Shown here piece by piece: positions 1 to 9,352 of a stretch of 64,000 nt of DNA. Each line of letters starts with the position of its first letter. Within the stretch, counting starts at the first letter, position 1. The position numbers were made by a program, and so were the translations under genes. The DNA is from Serpentinimonas barnesii (GTDB taxonomy: Bacteria; Pseudomonadota; Gammaproteobacteria; Burkholderiales; Burkholderiaceae_C), in assembly GCF_000696225.1 (NCBI RefSeq), contig NZ_BAWN01000015.1, positions 1 through 64,000 on the forward strand, given 5' to 3'. The notes beneath the pieces were generated by a model. The model saw only the letters and a program-made list of their open reading frames with translations. It did no database searches and was not told the DNA's origin.

Positions 1-122
1 GCCGGGTGTGGCTGGATAAGGTCGAACACTTCGGGGCTGTGAAGCCAACGCTTGTCACCATTGTAGAGGACGATCGGCAGCACCGGGGGCAGGATTGACT
101 TTGGAATGACACTCGGAATCAA
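1..122 (-). pseudogene. Rpn-family (PD-(D/E)XK) nuclease/transposase fragment
   Basis: Read on the minus strand, this edge segment encodes a peptide containing LPIVLYNGDKRW followed by a short hydrophilic tail. That string is the hallmark of the middle of Rpn recombination-promoting nuclease / YhgA-like putative transposase proteins. An in-frame TAG lies immediately upstream (126-128), so the N-terminal catalytic part is not attached here. The rest would run off the left edge. It is most likely a decayed mobile-nuclease copy abutting the 3' end of the next gene. A frameshifted gene is the alternative. Confidence 0.5.
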
Positions 123-1039
123 GCCCTAGGGGGCCGGCGCAACAGGGTGCGCATGTCGTCGAGCGCCACGGTGCTGGATGCGGCCACCGGCACCCGGGGC
201 GCTGCCTTGAGGGCGTGGCCATAGACCACTTCCACCGTCAGGCACAAGTGGCCATCGGCGTTGCGCGGCAGTTGCTGCTCCAGCGCGTGCAGCAGGCGCT
301 GGCGGTGCGCGCGCCCACGCAAGCCTAGGGGGCGCTGCAGGTGCAGGTTGCGCCCGCCCTCGCGCAAATCCTGTAACAGGCGCTCGGCGCTGGGGTAGCT
401 CAGGGTCAGGCGCTCCATGTCGAGCACCGGGGCATTAAAGCCGGCCTGCACCAGCATGTCGCCCCAGTCGTGCATGTCGGTGTAGGGCTGATGCGGCGGC
501 GGCCAGCCCAGCGCCTGGTAGACACGGCGCAGCTCCAGCAGGGTGTCGGGCCCCAAGCCCGAGAAAAACAGCAGCCCCTCGGGGCGCAGCCAGTTGCGCC
601 AGCACGCCAGCAGCGCCTGCGGCTGCGCGTACAGGTGCAGCGCCATATTGGCCCAGAGCAGATCGGCCTGACCGGGCTGCAGGGCGGCACTGCTGGCTTG
701 GCCCTGCGGCTGCCCTTGCTCGTTCAGCGCCTGCCGCTGCGCCTCGGGGTAGCGTGCTTGCACCGCCTGCTGCGCCTGCAAGCCGCCCAGTGCCGGGTGC
801 CAGCTTGCCCAGGTGCGGGGCCGCTGCACCAGCCAGTCCAGCCGCTGCGCCATGCGCTGGCCGATTTCCTCGTGCAGCCAAGGGCTTGCGGGGCGCTCCA
901 AGCTGCGCCAGCGCTGCGCCGCCACCGGGTCGAGGTCGGGCACAGCGGCGGCTACCGACTGGGGCTCGGGGCGAGCCGCATTCGGCGCAAGGGCGGCCGC
1001 TTCGACAATGGGATCGACGGGATCAATGGGTGGGCGCAT
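119..1039 (-). CDS. BioC-like methyltransferase (putative malonyl-ACP O-methyltransferase)
   Basis: A protein of 306 residues from the ATG at 1037-1039; the longer upstream frame reads through low-quality leader sequence and is not preferred. The stretch SPWLHEEIGQRMAQRLDWL near the N-terminus and ADLLWANMALHLY plus LRPEGLLFFSGLGPDTL in the middle match the BioC-like family found in Burkholderiales. BioC methylates malonyl-ACP to start pimelate synthesis for biotin. No canonical glycine-rich SAM motif (such as DLGCGTG) is visible where motif I should lie, so catalytic competence is uncertain. No other biotin gene is nearby. Confidence 0.65.
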   Translation of the reverse strand: MRPPIDPVDPIVEAAALAPNAARPEPQSVAAAVPDLDPVAAQRWRSLERPASPWLHEEIGQRMAQRLDWLVQRPRTWASWHPALGGLQAQQAVQARYPEAQRQALNEQGQPQGQASSAALQPGQADLLWANMALHLYAQPQALLACWRNWLRPEGLLFFSGLGPDTLLELRRVYQALGWPPPHQPYTDMHDWGDMLVQAGFNAPVLDMERLTLSYPSAERLLQDLREGGRNLHLQRPLGLRGRAHRQRLLHALEQQLPRNADGHLCLTVEVVYGHALKAAPRVPVAASSTVALDDMRTLLRRPPRA

Positions 1040-1171
1040 GGCAGGAAAAAATTTTGCGCAGTATAGGCCCACGCGTTCGATTTTCTGCTGGGCTGGCTGC
1101 CGGTGCCGCAGGGTGTGGGCACGGCCAAGGCCTGCCAAGCCGCCCCATGAACGGCGTGCGCACCGCGCTTG

Positions 1172-1762
1172 CTAGACGCAGTTTGCCACCACCGCCTGTT
1201 GCTGGCGCGGCCGGCCGTTGCGGCTGATCACGATCTGCACCGCGGGGCTCGGGCTCAAACCGGCCCGGCACAGGGTGAGGGTGCCGGCCTGAAAGGCCCC
1301 CGTCACCAGCAGCGTGTGCCCCTTGGGCATGTACGACACATAGCGCGCCACCGGCGCATTGCCCCGCACCAGCACCCCCATCGGCGCCGCCGAGCCCACG
1401 CGCAGCAGCGTTTCGCCATCTTCGCGCTGGGCGTTGCCGTTCAGGTCGGCAAACAGCAGCCAGCCCGCCGTCCACTGGTGCGCGGGGGCGTTGATGGCGT
1501 TGGAATTGGTGGCGCAGCGCTGATTGGGCGGGGGCTCGGGCCCAGCGCGGCACAGCACCATGCGCTGCCCCTGCTTGATGGCCTCGCTGCGCGTCAGGGC
1601 CAGCGCGCCAGCCAGCTCGGCCGCCGTGGTTTGCAGGCGCTGCTGCGCCACCATCTGCCCCAAGGCCGGGGCCGCCAGCGCCGCCAGAATAGCCAACAGC
1701 GCCAGCACCACCAGCGCCTCGATCAAAGTCACCCCACCCGCGTGCCGCCGCGCAGCCTTCAT
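1172..1762 (-). CDS. fimT: FimT/GspH-type pseudopilin (divergent minor pilin)
   Basis: A 196-residue pseudopilin starting at the ATG at 1760-1762, which follows a purine-rich Shine-Dalgarno (GGAGGGG). The N-terminus MKAARRHAGG is a short basic leader ending in glycine, followed by VTLIEALVVLALLAIL, the class III prepilin signal with Glu at +5 and a hydrophobic helix. PilD would cleave after the Gly and methylate the new N-terminus. The C-terminal half has the GspH pattern with paired cysteines. It is divergent from the larger minor pilin operon at 1945 onward, sharing a gap of about 180 bp. It probably acts as a minor pilin in the priming complex. Confidence 0.85.
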   Translation of the reverse strand: MKAARRHAGGVTLIEALVVLALLAILAALAAPALGQMVAQQRLQTTAAELAGALALTRSEAIKQGQRMVLCRAGPEPPPNQRCATNSNAINAPAHQWTAGWLLFADLNGNAQREDGETLLRVGSAAPMGVLVRGNAPVARYVSYMPKGHTLLVTGAFQAGTLTLCRAGLSPSPAVQIVISRNGRPRQQQAVVANCV

Positions 1763-1944
1763 GAACCGCCCCTCCCCCCTTGGTTTGCGTTTTTGCGGCA
1801 GTCTGGCACAGCCCGCCGCGTGCGTCAAGGCCAGGGCTGGCGCCCCCAACCCCGCCGCCGCTGGCACTGCCGCCGAGCGGCTAAAAAGCGCCACTGGTCG
1901 GGCAGCACCATGGGGCTGCGGCGGCGTTGCACTATCATGCCAGC

Positions 1945-2574
1945 ATGTTTGCACCGGCCCGCCTTCCCCGCCCACTGCGTGGCGTCACCCTGATCGAGGT
2001 GATGATCACGGTGGCCATTTTGGCCATCTTGGCGGCCATTGCGGCGCCGAGTTTTAGGGGCCTGATTGTGCGCAACCAGCTCAGCACCTTGAGCAACGAA
2101 CTGATGGTGGCGTTCCAGTACGCGCGCTCCGAAGCCATCGTTTTGCGCGGCACCGTCACGGTGTGCAGCAGCGGCGATGGCGCAAATTGTGCCGCCGGCG
2201 GGGGGTGGGAGCAGGGCTGGATCGCCTTTCACGACCGCAATGGCGACGGCATCGTTACCCCGGCAGCCCTGCCCGCGGGGGGGGCACCGGCCATGCCCGC
2301 CGACTTGGTTTTGCGCACATGGCCCGCTGCGCCCCCGGGCTACACCGTGCGCTCCCATGCCAACATTGGTGCGCGGCTGCGTTACGACCCCCGCGGCCAA
2401 GCGCGCGAAACCGGCTTTTTCATCCTCTGCCACAACCTGCAATTGGTTGATGCACGCGCCATCGACGTCGACCTGCTGCGGGTGCGCCTAGCCACCGACC
2501 GCAACGGCGACCGCATCCCCGACAACGAAGACCTCATCCCCATGGGCAATTTCGCCAACTGCACCGCCACATGA
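1945..2574 (+). CDS. fimT: FimT/GspH-type minor pilin
   Basis: First gene of the minor pilin operon, 209 residues if started at the ATG at 1945 (an in-frame ATG at 1927 is the alternative). RGVTLIEVMITVAILAILAA is the prepilin cleavage site and N-terminal helix. The C-terminal part has the GspH/FimT core, including ARSEAIVLRGTVTVC and a C-terminal cysteine. FimT-type proteins are minor pilins and, in some species, bind DNA during natural transformation. The stop overlaps the next start in an ATGA junction at 2571-2574, so translation is probably coupled with pilV. Confidence 0.85.
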   Translation: MFAPARLPRPLRGVTLIEVMITVAILAILAAIAAPSFRGLIVRNQLSTLSNELMVAFQYARSEAIVLRGTVTVCSSGDGANCAAGGGWEQGWIAFHDRNGDGIVTPAALPAGGAPAMPADLVLRTWPAAPPGYTVRSHANIGARLRYDPRGQARETGFFILCHNLQLVDARAIDVDLLRVRLATDRNGDRIPDNEDLIPMGNFANCTAT

Positions 2575-3065
2575 AACCCGCCTCACCCAAAAGCCAACGC
2601 GGTGCCTCGCTGATCGAGGTTCTGGTGGCCTTTTTGCTGCTCTCGCTCGGGCTGCTGGGCATGTCGGCGCTGCAGATCAACGCGCTGCAAAACAGCCACA
2701 GCTCGCTGCAACGCAGCCAAGCCACCATGCTGGCGCACTTCATGATGGACGCCATGCGCGCCAACGCCGCCACCGCACGCACCGGCGGCTACAACCTCGG
2801 CGTGCTCGGCAACCCCGGCCCACCCGCCCTACCGAGCGTTCCGGTGTGCGTGGTGCCTGCCGCTGCCAGCCTGCCCACGCACGACCAGCGCGCCTGGATG
2901 CTGGCCATGCGCAATATTTTGGGCCAAGCCAATACCACCTGCGGCCTGATCAGTTGCGCCGCGGTGGCTGGTGGCACCCAATGCACCGTCCAAGTTTATT
3001 GGGACGACACCCGCGGCACCGGCGGCGCTGCGGCCCAAATGATCGAAATCCGCAGCCAACTCTGA
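2571..3065 (+). CDS. pilV: type IV pilus minor pilin PilV
   Basis: A 164-residue protein with the prepilin motif RGASLIEVLVAFLLLSLGLL (cleavage after Gly11, Glu at +5), followed by GMSALQINALQNSHSSLQRS, typical of PilV. In the family PilV, PilW, PilX, FimT and PilE form an initiation complex with PilY1 at the pilus tip. Two cysteine-containing segments lie in the C-terminal half. It overlaps fimT by 4 nt and is followed after 4 nt by pilW, which supports an operon. Confidence 0.9.
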   Translation: MKPASPKSQRGASLIEVLVAFLLLSLGLLGMSALQINALQNSHSSLQRSQATMLAHFMMDAMRANAATARTGGYNLGVLGNPGPPALPSVPVCVVPAAASLPTHDQRAWMLAMRNILGQANTTCGLISCAAVAGGTQCTVQVYWDDTRGTGGAAAQMIEIRSQL

Positions 3066-3069
3066 TGCC

Positions 3070-4203
3070 ATGAAAACCCGCCCCCACTCGCCTGCGGGAC
3101 TGCCCCCAAGCCGGCCTCTGCTCCCGGCCCAGCAAGCATGCGGTGCCAGCCACCACCCAAACAGGGCGCGGCAGCGGCAGCGCGGCCTGTCCTTGCTGGA
3201 GCTGTTGATTGCGCTGTTGCTGGGCTTGGTGTTGCTCGGTGCCGTGAGCACCGCCTACCTAGCCAACCGCCAGACCTTTCGCCAAGTGGAAAACCTGGCC
3301 CGCGTGAACGAGAATGCCCGCACCACCTTCGAGCTGCTCGGGCGCGAGCTGCGCGAAGCCGGGGGCACCCACTGCGGAGCCCGGGTGCCCACGGCCAACG
3401 TGGTGCGTGCTGCCGTCAACCCGCCGTGGTGGTCCGATTGGGGCCGGGGTTTGCAGGGTTATGAGTCCAACCAAGAACTGCCCGCAGCCCTGCCCCAAAT
3501 CGACAACACCCCAAACCCCGCAGCAACTAGGCGCGTGCCCGGCACCGACGCGCTCATCATCTGGTCGGGCAGCGTCCTGCCCCCGGTCTCCATCGTCGTG
3601 CACAACCCTCCCGCCGCCTCCTTGCAAGTGGTGAACGCGAACCACGGTTTAAACGACGGCGACATCGTCATGGCCTGCGACATGGCCCAAGCGGCCATAT
3701 TTCAGATCAGCAACTCCAACCCGGCCAACAGCACCATCGTCCACAACACCGGCGCGGTGGTGCAACCCGGCAACTGCCGCAGGGAACTCGGCCTCTCACC
3801 CGCCCCCCCACACGACTGCTCCACCGCTGGCAGCGACCATTCTTTTGCTGGCGGCGGCTTTCTGGGCCGCCTGAGCGCCAGCGCCTGGTACATCGGCTTC
3901 AACGGGCGCGGTGGCACCTCGCTCTACCGCGCCGCCTTGAGCAGCACCAACGGGGTAGCTGGTGCTGCGCCCGAAGAGGTGATCGAAAACGTTACCGACT
4001 TGGAGCTGCAATACTTGGAGCCCAACGCCGCCGGCGCCCTGCCGGCCGCTTACGTGGACGCCAACTTGGTCACCGACTGGAACCGGGTGCAGGCGGTTCG
4101 GCTTGAACCCACCTTCGTCACCGCCGAAGCCGTCGGCACCGACGGCAACCCCATCAATCGCCCGCTGCCCTTTGTGGTTGGCATCCGCACCCGCTTGCCA
4201 TGA
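3070..4203 (+). CDS. pilW: type IV pilus assembly protein PilW
   Basis: A 377-residue minor pilin. A long basic leader of about 38 residues precedes RGLSLLELLIALLLGLVLLG, the type IV pilin cleavage site and transmembrane helix. NARTTFELLGRELREAGG is the conserved PilW segment that follows. The leader is longer than usual, so an internal start is possible, but no better ATG is seen. The stop overlaps the start of pilX (ATGA, 4200-4203). It is part of the PilY1-associated tip complex. Confidence 0.9.
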   Translation: MKTRPHSPAGLPPSRPLLPAQQACGASHHPNRARQRQRGLSLLELLIALLLGLVLLGAVSTAYLANRQTFRQVENLARVNENARTTFELLGRELREAGGTHCGARVPTANVVRAAVNPPWWSDWGRGLQGYESNQELPAALPQIDNTPNPAATRRVPGTDALIIWSGSVLPPVSIVVHNPPAASLQVVNANHGLNDGDIVMACDMAQAAIFQISNSNPANSTIVHNTGAVVQPGNCRRELGLSPAPPHDCSTAGSDHSFAGGGFLGRLSASAWYIGFNGRGGTSLYRAALSSTNGVAGAAPEEVIENVTDLELQYLEPNAAGALPAAYVDANLVTDWNRVQAVRLEPTFVTAEAVGTDGNPINRPLPFVVGIRTRLP

Positions 4204-4823
4204 ACGCCCTGCCCCACCCCCGCCCTGCCGTGCACCCGGCCCCGCCGCACCGCGCGCACCCCGAGCACGGCGTGGTGCTGCTGGTGGCGCTGGTGATGCT
4301 GCTGCTGGTCACCGTGCTGGGCCTGGCCTCGGTGCGCATGCTGACCATGGAAGAGCGCATGGCCGCCAACAGCTTTGACCGCAACCTGGCTTTCCAAGCC
4401 GCCGAAACCGCGCTGCGCGAAGGCGAAGCGCTAGCCGATTTTCAGTCGCTGGCCGCCAACGGCCCCAATGCGGGGTTTCCTGCGCAAGCCATGGTGTGCA
4501 ACAACCTCAACAACGGGGCCTGCGCCAATGGCCTGTGCTCGCCACCCAACACCAATTGCAGCGCGGCACGCTGGGAGGACCCGGCTTTTGCCGGCTGGCG
4601 CAACGCCATCGGGGCGGTGTCGCCGCTGGCCACGGGCACGCCCCAGTTCTTTGTTGAACACCTGGGCTCCGGCTTCCCTTGCGACCCACAAAGCCCGACC
4701 CAAAACCTGACTTGCGAGCGCTACCGCATCACCGCCCGCAGCCACAACCCGGATGTCCAGGCCAACCCTGCCGCCGAAGGCCGCGCCGCCGTGGTGCTGC
4801 AATCGATTTACGCCGCCGAATGA
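4200..4823 (+). CDS. pilX: type IV pilus assembly protein PilX
   Basis: A 207-residue protein. The N-terminal region EHGVVLLVALVMLLLVTVLG is the PilX membrane helix, here without the usual Glu5 that marks most pilins, which is normal for PilX N-terminal domain proteins. It is followed by RMLTMEERMAANSFDRNLAF and QAAETALREGE, conserved PilX/PilV-N signatures. It lies between pilW and pilY1 in the expected order and probably takes part in the same initiation complex. Confidence 0.88.
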   Translation: MNALPHPRPAVHPAPPHRAHPEHGVVLLVALVMLLLVTVLGLASVRMLTMEERMAANSFDRNLAFQAAETALREGEALADFQSLAANGPNAGFPAQAMVCNNLNNGACANGLCSPPNTNCSAARWEDPAFAGWRNAIGAVSPLATGTPQFFVEHLGSGFPCDPQSPTQNLTCERYRITARSHNPDVQANPAAEGRAAVVLQSIYAAE

Positions 4824-4834
4824 GGAGAGCCGCC

Positions 4835-7800
4835 ATGCTGCGCTTGACAACACCCACCCTGCACCACCTAGGCCAGCGCTGGCTGGCGCGCTTGGCCCTG
4901 TTGCTGGCTGCCACCGCCGCCCTGCTCAGCAGCTTGGCGCTGGCCAGCCCACCGCTGGGGGCCACCCCCGAAACCTCCGCCCCCCTGGGTGTGGTGCAAG
5001 CCGGCCGGCCGCTGGTGATGCTCACCATGGCGCGCGACCGCAGCCTATTCAACGAAGCCTACAACGACGCCAGCGACATCAACGGCGACGGCCTGCTGGA
5101 CTTGCGCTTCAACCCCTCCATCATCTACTCGGGGCTGTTCGATTCGCGGCTGTGTTACGCCTACTCGGGCGTATCGGGTGCAGACGAGCGCCGAAACGAC
5201 AACACCGGCCTGTTTCGCCCCGCCGCCCACGCCGTGCCCGACACCACCGCCCCCAGCCGCAACCTGCGCTGTGCCACCGCCAACCACTGGTCCGGCAACT
5301 GGCTCAACTGGGCCACCACCAGCCGCATCGACGCGCTGCGCGTGGTGCTCTACGGCGGCTACCGCGAGGTGGACGACGCCGACCAAACCATTCTGCGCCG
5401 TGCCTACATCCCACAAGACGCGCACTCTTGGGCCAAGGAATACACCAGCGTGGCGGTGGATGGCTACAACATTGAAGACTTCACCTCGCTGTCCGAACCC
5501 GAATCCGAAGGCAACATCACACGGCGCCACTTCTTTGGCAACCTCACCGACACCCACGGCCGCAACTGCAGCAACCTGAACGACTGCAGCGGCCGCGCCC
5601 CGCTGCTGCGTGTGATCACCAATGCCGAAAACGCCCGGGTCTGGCAGTGGGCCTCGACCGAGCGGCCGGTGCTGCACGAAAGCAGCAACATTTTCAACGG
5701 CACCCGCAGAGACCGCACCGTGCGCGTAGAAGTCTGCACCCCTGCCTACAACGCCGGTTGCAAGCGCTACCCAAACGGAAACTTCAAACCCGTGGGCCTG
5801 CTGCACGAGTTCGGCGAAAACAACGCCATGCACTTTGGCCTACTCACCGGGAGCTACAACCACAACCTAAGCGGCGGGGTGTTGCGCAAGGTGGTTTCCT
5901 CTTTTGCCAGCGAAGTCAACCCGGCCGACGGCACCTTCACCACCAACGCCACCATCGTTAACGCCATCGACGCGCTGCGCATTCGCGGCTTCAACAATGC
6001 TCGCAGCGACAACACTTACAGTGGCGGCTGGGTCACCACCCGAGCCATGAACCAAGGCGAGTTCGTCGATTGGGGCAATCCGGTGGGCGAGATGATGTAC
6101 GAGGCGCTGCGCTACTTTGCCGGCCGCTCGGCAGCCACGGCAGACTTTGCCACCAGCGGCGGCACCGATGAGCATCTGGGCCTGCCCGTGGCCACTTGGG
6201 ACGATCCCTTCTCGCTCACCAGCGGTGCGGCGCGCGCGCAATGGTGCGCCCGACCGAACCAGCTCGTGATCTCGGGCGTCAACCCCTCGTTCGACTCCGA
6301 CCAACTGCCCGGCGTGGACCCGGCCTTTGGCAGCTTCAGCGGCGACCTCACAGGGCTGAATGTGAGCGCCATCGGCCAGACCATTGCCACGCACGAGCCG
6401 GGCATTATTGGCATGCGCTTCATCGGCCAAGTGGGCAGCACCTTCGATGGTGCCCCGACGGCCAAAAACGTGACGTCGCTGGGCAATATCCGCGGCCTCT
6501 CGCCCGAGGGGCCCACCCAGCAGGGCAGTTTCTACTCGGCCTCGGTGGGCCACTTTGGCCGCATCACCGACCTGCGCCCCGCCCTGCGGGGGGAGCAAAA
6601 CGTAGACACCTTTGCCGTGGCGCTCAGCTCGCCGCTGCCCAGCATCGAAGTGCCGGCCCCGGGCGGGCGCATGTTCTCGCTGGTGCCGTTTGCCAAATCG
6701 GTCGGCGGCTCTGGCATCAGCAACGCCAGGGGCGATTTTCAGCCCACCAACCAGATCGTCGATTTTTATGTGGACACCATCGCCAACTCCTGCCGCCAAG
6801 CCAACGGTGGCGTGGCCTCGATGTGCGCCGACCACAACGTCAACATCAACGGCGGGCGCTACTTTGCGCGCTTTCGCATCAACTTCGAAGACGTGGAGCA
6901 AGGCGCCGACCACGACATGGACGCCATCGTCAGTTACGAGATTTCGATGCAGACCGATGGCCAGTTGCGCGTCGAGGTGATCCCTGTAAGCGCCGCAGGC
7001 GGCATTCAACACAGCATGGGCTATGTGCTCTCGGGCAGCACCGCCGACGGCGTTTATTTGGTGGTGACCGACGAAGCCATCGATCGCCCCTACCATTTGA
7101 ACGTGCCGCCCGGGCGTGCGCCGGGCTTTTGCGACTCCACCCAGTCCGGCTGTGGCACGTTGCCACGCCTAGGCGGTGGCACCGGCAACGACCGCTCCGT
7201 CCGCTTCTTCACCGCCAGCACCGCCGGGGCCGCCAGCCTGCTGCCCAGCCCGCTCTGGCTGGCCGCCAAGTGGGGCGGCTTCAACGACCTCAACGCCAAC
7301 CAGCGCCCCGATTTGCAAGCCGAATGGGACGCTGACCGCGACGGCGTGCCCGACACCTACTTTCTGGTGCAAAACCCAACGCTGCTGCGCGATTCGCTCA
7401 GCCGTGCACTCAACACCATACTGGAGCGCAGCGCGGCGGCCGGCAACGTGTCGGCCAACAGCACCTTCATCACCACCGAGACCGCCGTGTTCCAGTCGGT
7501 CTACAACAGCGCCAACTGGTCGGGCGATTTGCGCGCCTTCCCCATCGATGCCGCCACCGGCGTCGGGGCGGTGCCGCTGTGGTCGGCGACCGACGTGTTG
7601 CCCGCCCACGACATCCGCCGCTTGTTCACCTCCAACGCCGCCGCCAACAACCCGGCGGCCGTCGCCTTCAACTGGACCGGCTTGTCCGCGGCCCAGCGCA
7701 ACCTGTTCGGCACCGACGACACCGCACGCCTGCGCGTGATCAACTACCTGCGCGGCGACGCCAGCCAGGAAATCCGCAACGGCGGCGCGCTGCGCAACCG

Positions 7801-9280
7801 CCCGACCACGCCGCTGGGCGACATCATCCATTCCTCGCCGGTCTTTGTGGCCGACAACAACACCGTCTTCGTCGGCTCCAACGGCGGCTTTTTACACGCC
7901 TTCAACGCCAGCACCGGCGTGGAGCGCTTTGCCTTCGCGCCCAGCGGCTTGTTGCAGCACATGGGCCAGTTGGCCAGCCCGGCTTATGCCCGGCGCTACT
8001 TCGTCGATGGTGAAATCGCCGTCTCGCAGCGCGCCAACACCGGCGGGCGCAACATCTTGGTGGGCATGCTCGGGCGCGGTGGCCGGGGGCTGTACGCGCT
8101 CGACGTGACCGACCCGGCCGCTTTCGGCAACGCCGGGGCTGGTGTGCTGTGGGAAAACTACGGTGCCTCAGACAACGACATGGGCTATTTGCTCGGCCGC
8201 CCGGTGATTGCCAGGGTCAGCGGCCGCAACCCCAACGACCCACCCATCGACGTGGTGATTTTTGGCAACGGCTACAACAGCCCCAACGGGCGCGCGGTGC
8301 TCTACGTGGTTAACCTGCGCACGGGTGCGGTCATCCGCAGGCTTGACACCATGGTCGGCACCCCCACCAACCCCAACGGCTTGGCCAGCCCGGGCTTGGC
8401 GCTCAACGCCGACGGCACGGTGCAGTACGTCTATGCCGGTGACTGGCAAGGCAATGTGTGGAAATTCGACCTGAGCGACCGCAACCCGATCCAATGGGCG
8501 TCCGCATTTCGCAGTGGGGGCAATCCAGCCGCCTTCTTCCAGGCCCGCGACCCCAGTAACCAGCCGCAGCCCATTACCGCGCAGATCACGGTGGCCACCA
8601 ACACGGTGCAGGGCGACCCGCACTTTGGCAAGCGCTACGTGTTTTTTGGCACCGGCAGCTACATGCGCGCCGCCGACCCAGGCACCCTGCAGGTGCAATC
8701 GCTCTACGCCCTGATCGACGAGGGAGTGGCCATTACCGGGCGCAGCGCGCTGCGCCAGCGCAGCATCAACCAAGTGGGCACTTTCAACGGCCGCCCGGTG
8801 CGCACCTTCTCGCTGCCCACAGCGGGCGATATGGCGAACCAACGCGGCTGGTTCCTAGACTGGGCTGATCCACCCCATCCGCCCGGCACGCAACGCGGCG
8901 AGCGTGTGGTGAGCAGCGCACGCATTCTGCCCACCGTCGCGCCCAGCTTGGCGGTCAGCTCAATTATCCCCTTGGTGGATACGTGCGAACCTGGAGGCAC
9001 TGGATTTCTGAACGTGTTCGACCCCTTTTCTGGCGGCGCAGTGGCTGCAGTGGGCCTGCTCGACGTCAACGAAAACAACACCTTTGCCGACGACAGGCTG
9101 GGTACGCAATTCATTGGATCGTTCGACCCCGGCATTGGCCTGCTGAGCGAACCGGTGCTGGTGGGCGACCGGCTGGTGGTGGGCGGATCGATGGCTCAAA
9201 TCGCCGATGTGCGCGTGAACCGGACCTTGGCACCGGGTCTGCGCGGGCGCATTTCGTGGCGCGAGATCATTCCGCGCTAA
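4835..9280 (+). CDS. pilY1: type IV pilus tip-associated protein PilY1
   Basis: A 1481-residue secreted protein. The ATG at 4835 is chosen because GAGGAGAG lies 6-13 nt upstream; an ATG at 4820 overlapping the pilX stop is also possible. The N-terminus has a signal peptide ending near LALASPP. DINGDGLLDLRF (about residue 82) and DADRDGVPD (about residue 832) look like calcium-binding loops. From about residue 990 (DIIHSSPVFVADNNTVFVGS) the C-terminal PilY1 beta-propeller is recognisable, with YALDVTDPAAFG and YAGDWQGNVWKFDLS. PilY1 is an adhesin and mechanosensor at the pilus tip that controls extension and retraction. No N-terminal von Willebrand A domain was recognised. Confidence 0.92.
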   Translation: MLRLTTPTLHHLGQRWLARLALLLAATAALLSSLALASPPLGATPETSAPLGVVQAGRPLVMLTMARDRSLFNEAYNDASDINGDGLLDLRFNPSIIYSGLFDSRLCYAYSGVSGADERRNDNTGLFRPAAHAVPDTTAPSRNLRCATANHWSGNWLNWATTSRIDALRVVLYGGYREVDDADQTILRRAYIPQDAHSWAKEYTSVAVDGYNIEDFTSLSEPESEGNITRRHFFGNLTDTHGRNCSNLNDCSGRAPLLRVITNAENARVWQWASTERPVLHESSNIFNGTRRDRTVRVEVCTPAYNAGCKRYPNGNFKPVGLLHEFGENNAMHFGLLTGSYNHNLSGGVLRKVVSSFASEVNPADGTFTTNATIVNAIDALRIRGFNNARSDNTYSGGWVTTRAMNQGEFVDWGNPVGEMMYEALRYFAGRSAATADFATSGGTDEHLGLPVATWDDPFSLTSGAARAQWCARPNQLVISGVNPSFDSDQLPGVDPAFGSFSGDLTGLNVSAIGQTIATHEPGIIGMRFIGQVGSTFDGAPTAKNVTSLGNIRGLSPEGPTQQGSFYSASVGHFGRITDLRPALRGEQNVDTFAVALSSPLPSIEVPAPGGRMFSLVPFAKSVGGSGISNARGDFQPTNQIVDFYVDTIANSCRQANGGVASMCADHNVNINGGRYFARFRINFEDVEQGADHDMDAIVSYEISMQTDGQLRVEVIPVSAAGGIQHSMGYVLSGSTADGVYLVVTDEAIDRPYHLNVPPGRAPGFCDSTQSGCGTLPRLGGGTGNDRSVRFFTASTAGAASLLPSPLWLAAKWGGFNDLNANQRPDLQAEWDADRDGVPDTYFLVQNPTLLRDSLSRALNTILERSAAAGNVSANSTFITTETAVFQSVYNSANWSGDLRAFPIDAATGVGAVPLWSATDVLPAHDIRRLFTSNAAANNPAAVAFNWTGLSAAQRNLFGTDDTARLRVINYLRGDASQEIRNGGALRNRPTTPLGDIIHSSPVFVADNNTVFVGSNGGFLHAFNASTGVERFAFAPSGLLQHMGQLASPAYARRYFVDGEIAVSQRANTGGRNILVGMLGRGGRGLYALDVTDPAAFGNAGAGVLWENYGASDNDMGYLLGRPVIARVSGRNPNDPPIDVVIFGNGYNSPNGRAVLYVVNLRTGAVIRRLDTMVGTPTNPNGLASPGLALNADGTVQYVYAGDWQGNVWKFDLSDRNPIQWASAFRSGGNPAAFFQARDPSNQPQPITAQITVATNTVQGDPHFGKRYVFFGTGSYMRAADPGTLQVQSLYALIDEGVAITGRSALRQRSINQVGTFNGRPVRTFSLPTAGDMANQRGWFLDWADPPHPPGTQRGERVVSSARILPTVAPSLAVSSIIPLVDTCEPGGTGFLNVFDPFSGGAVAAVGLLDVNENNTFADDRLGTQFIGSFDPGIGLLSEPVLVGDRLVVGGSMAQIADVRVNRTLAPGLRGRISWREIIPR

Positions 9281-9352
9281 GACCTGCCCCAATCAGCCGT
9301 GCCCAGCACCCCACAGCGCCCTTGGGTCCACCTTTTGCACCAGCCACAAGCC

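Noticed and set aside
9322-9339. GG-N10-GC sigma-54 promoter-like match before pilE
   Set aside because: It would put the transcript start only about 3 nt before the ATG, with no room for a ribosome site, and the CAC part of the minus 24 box is missing.
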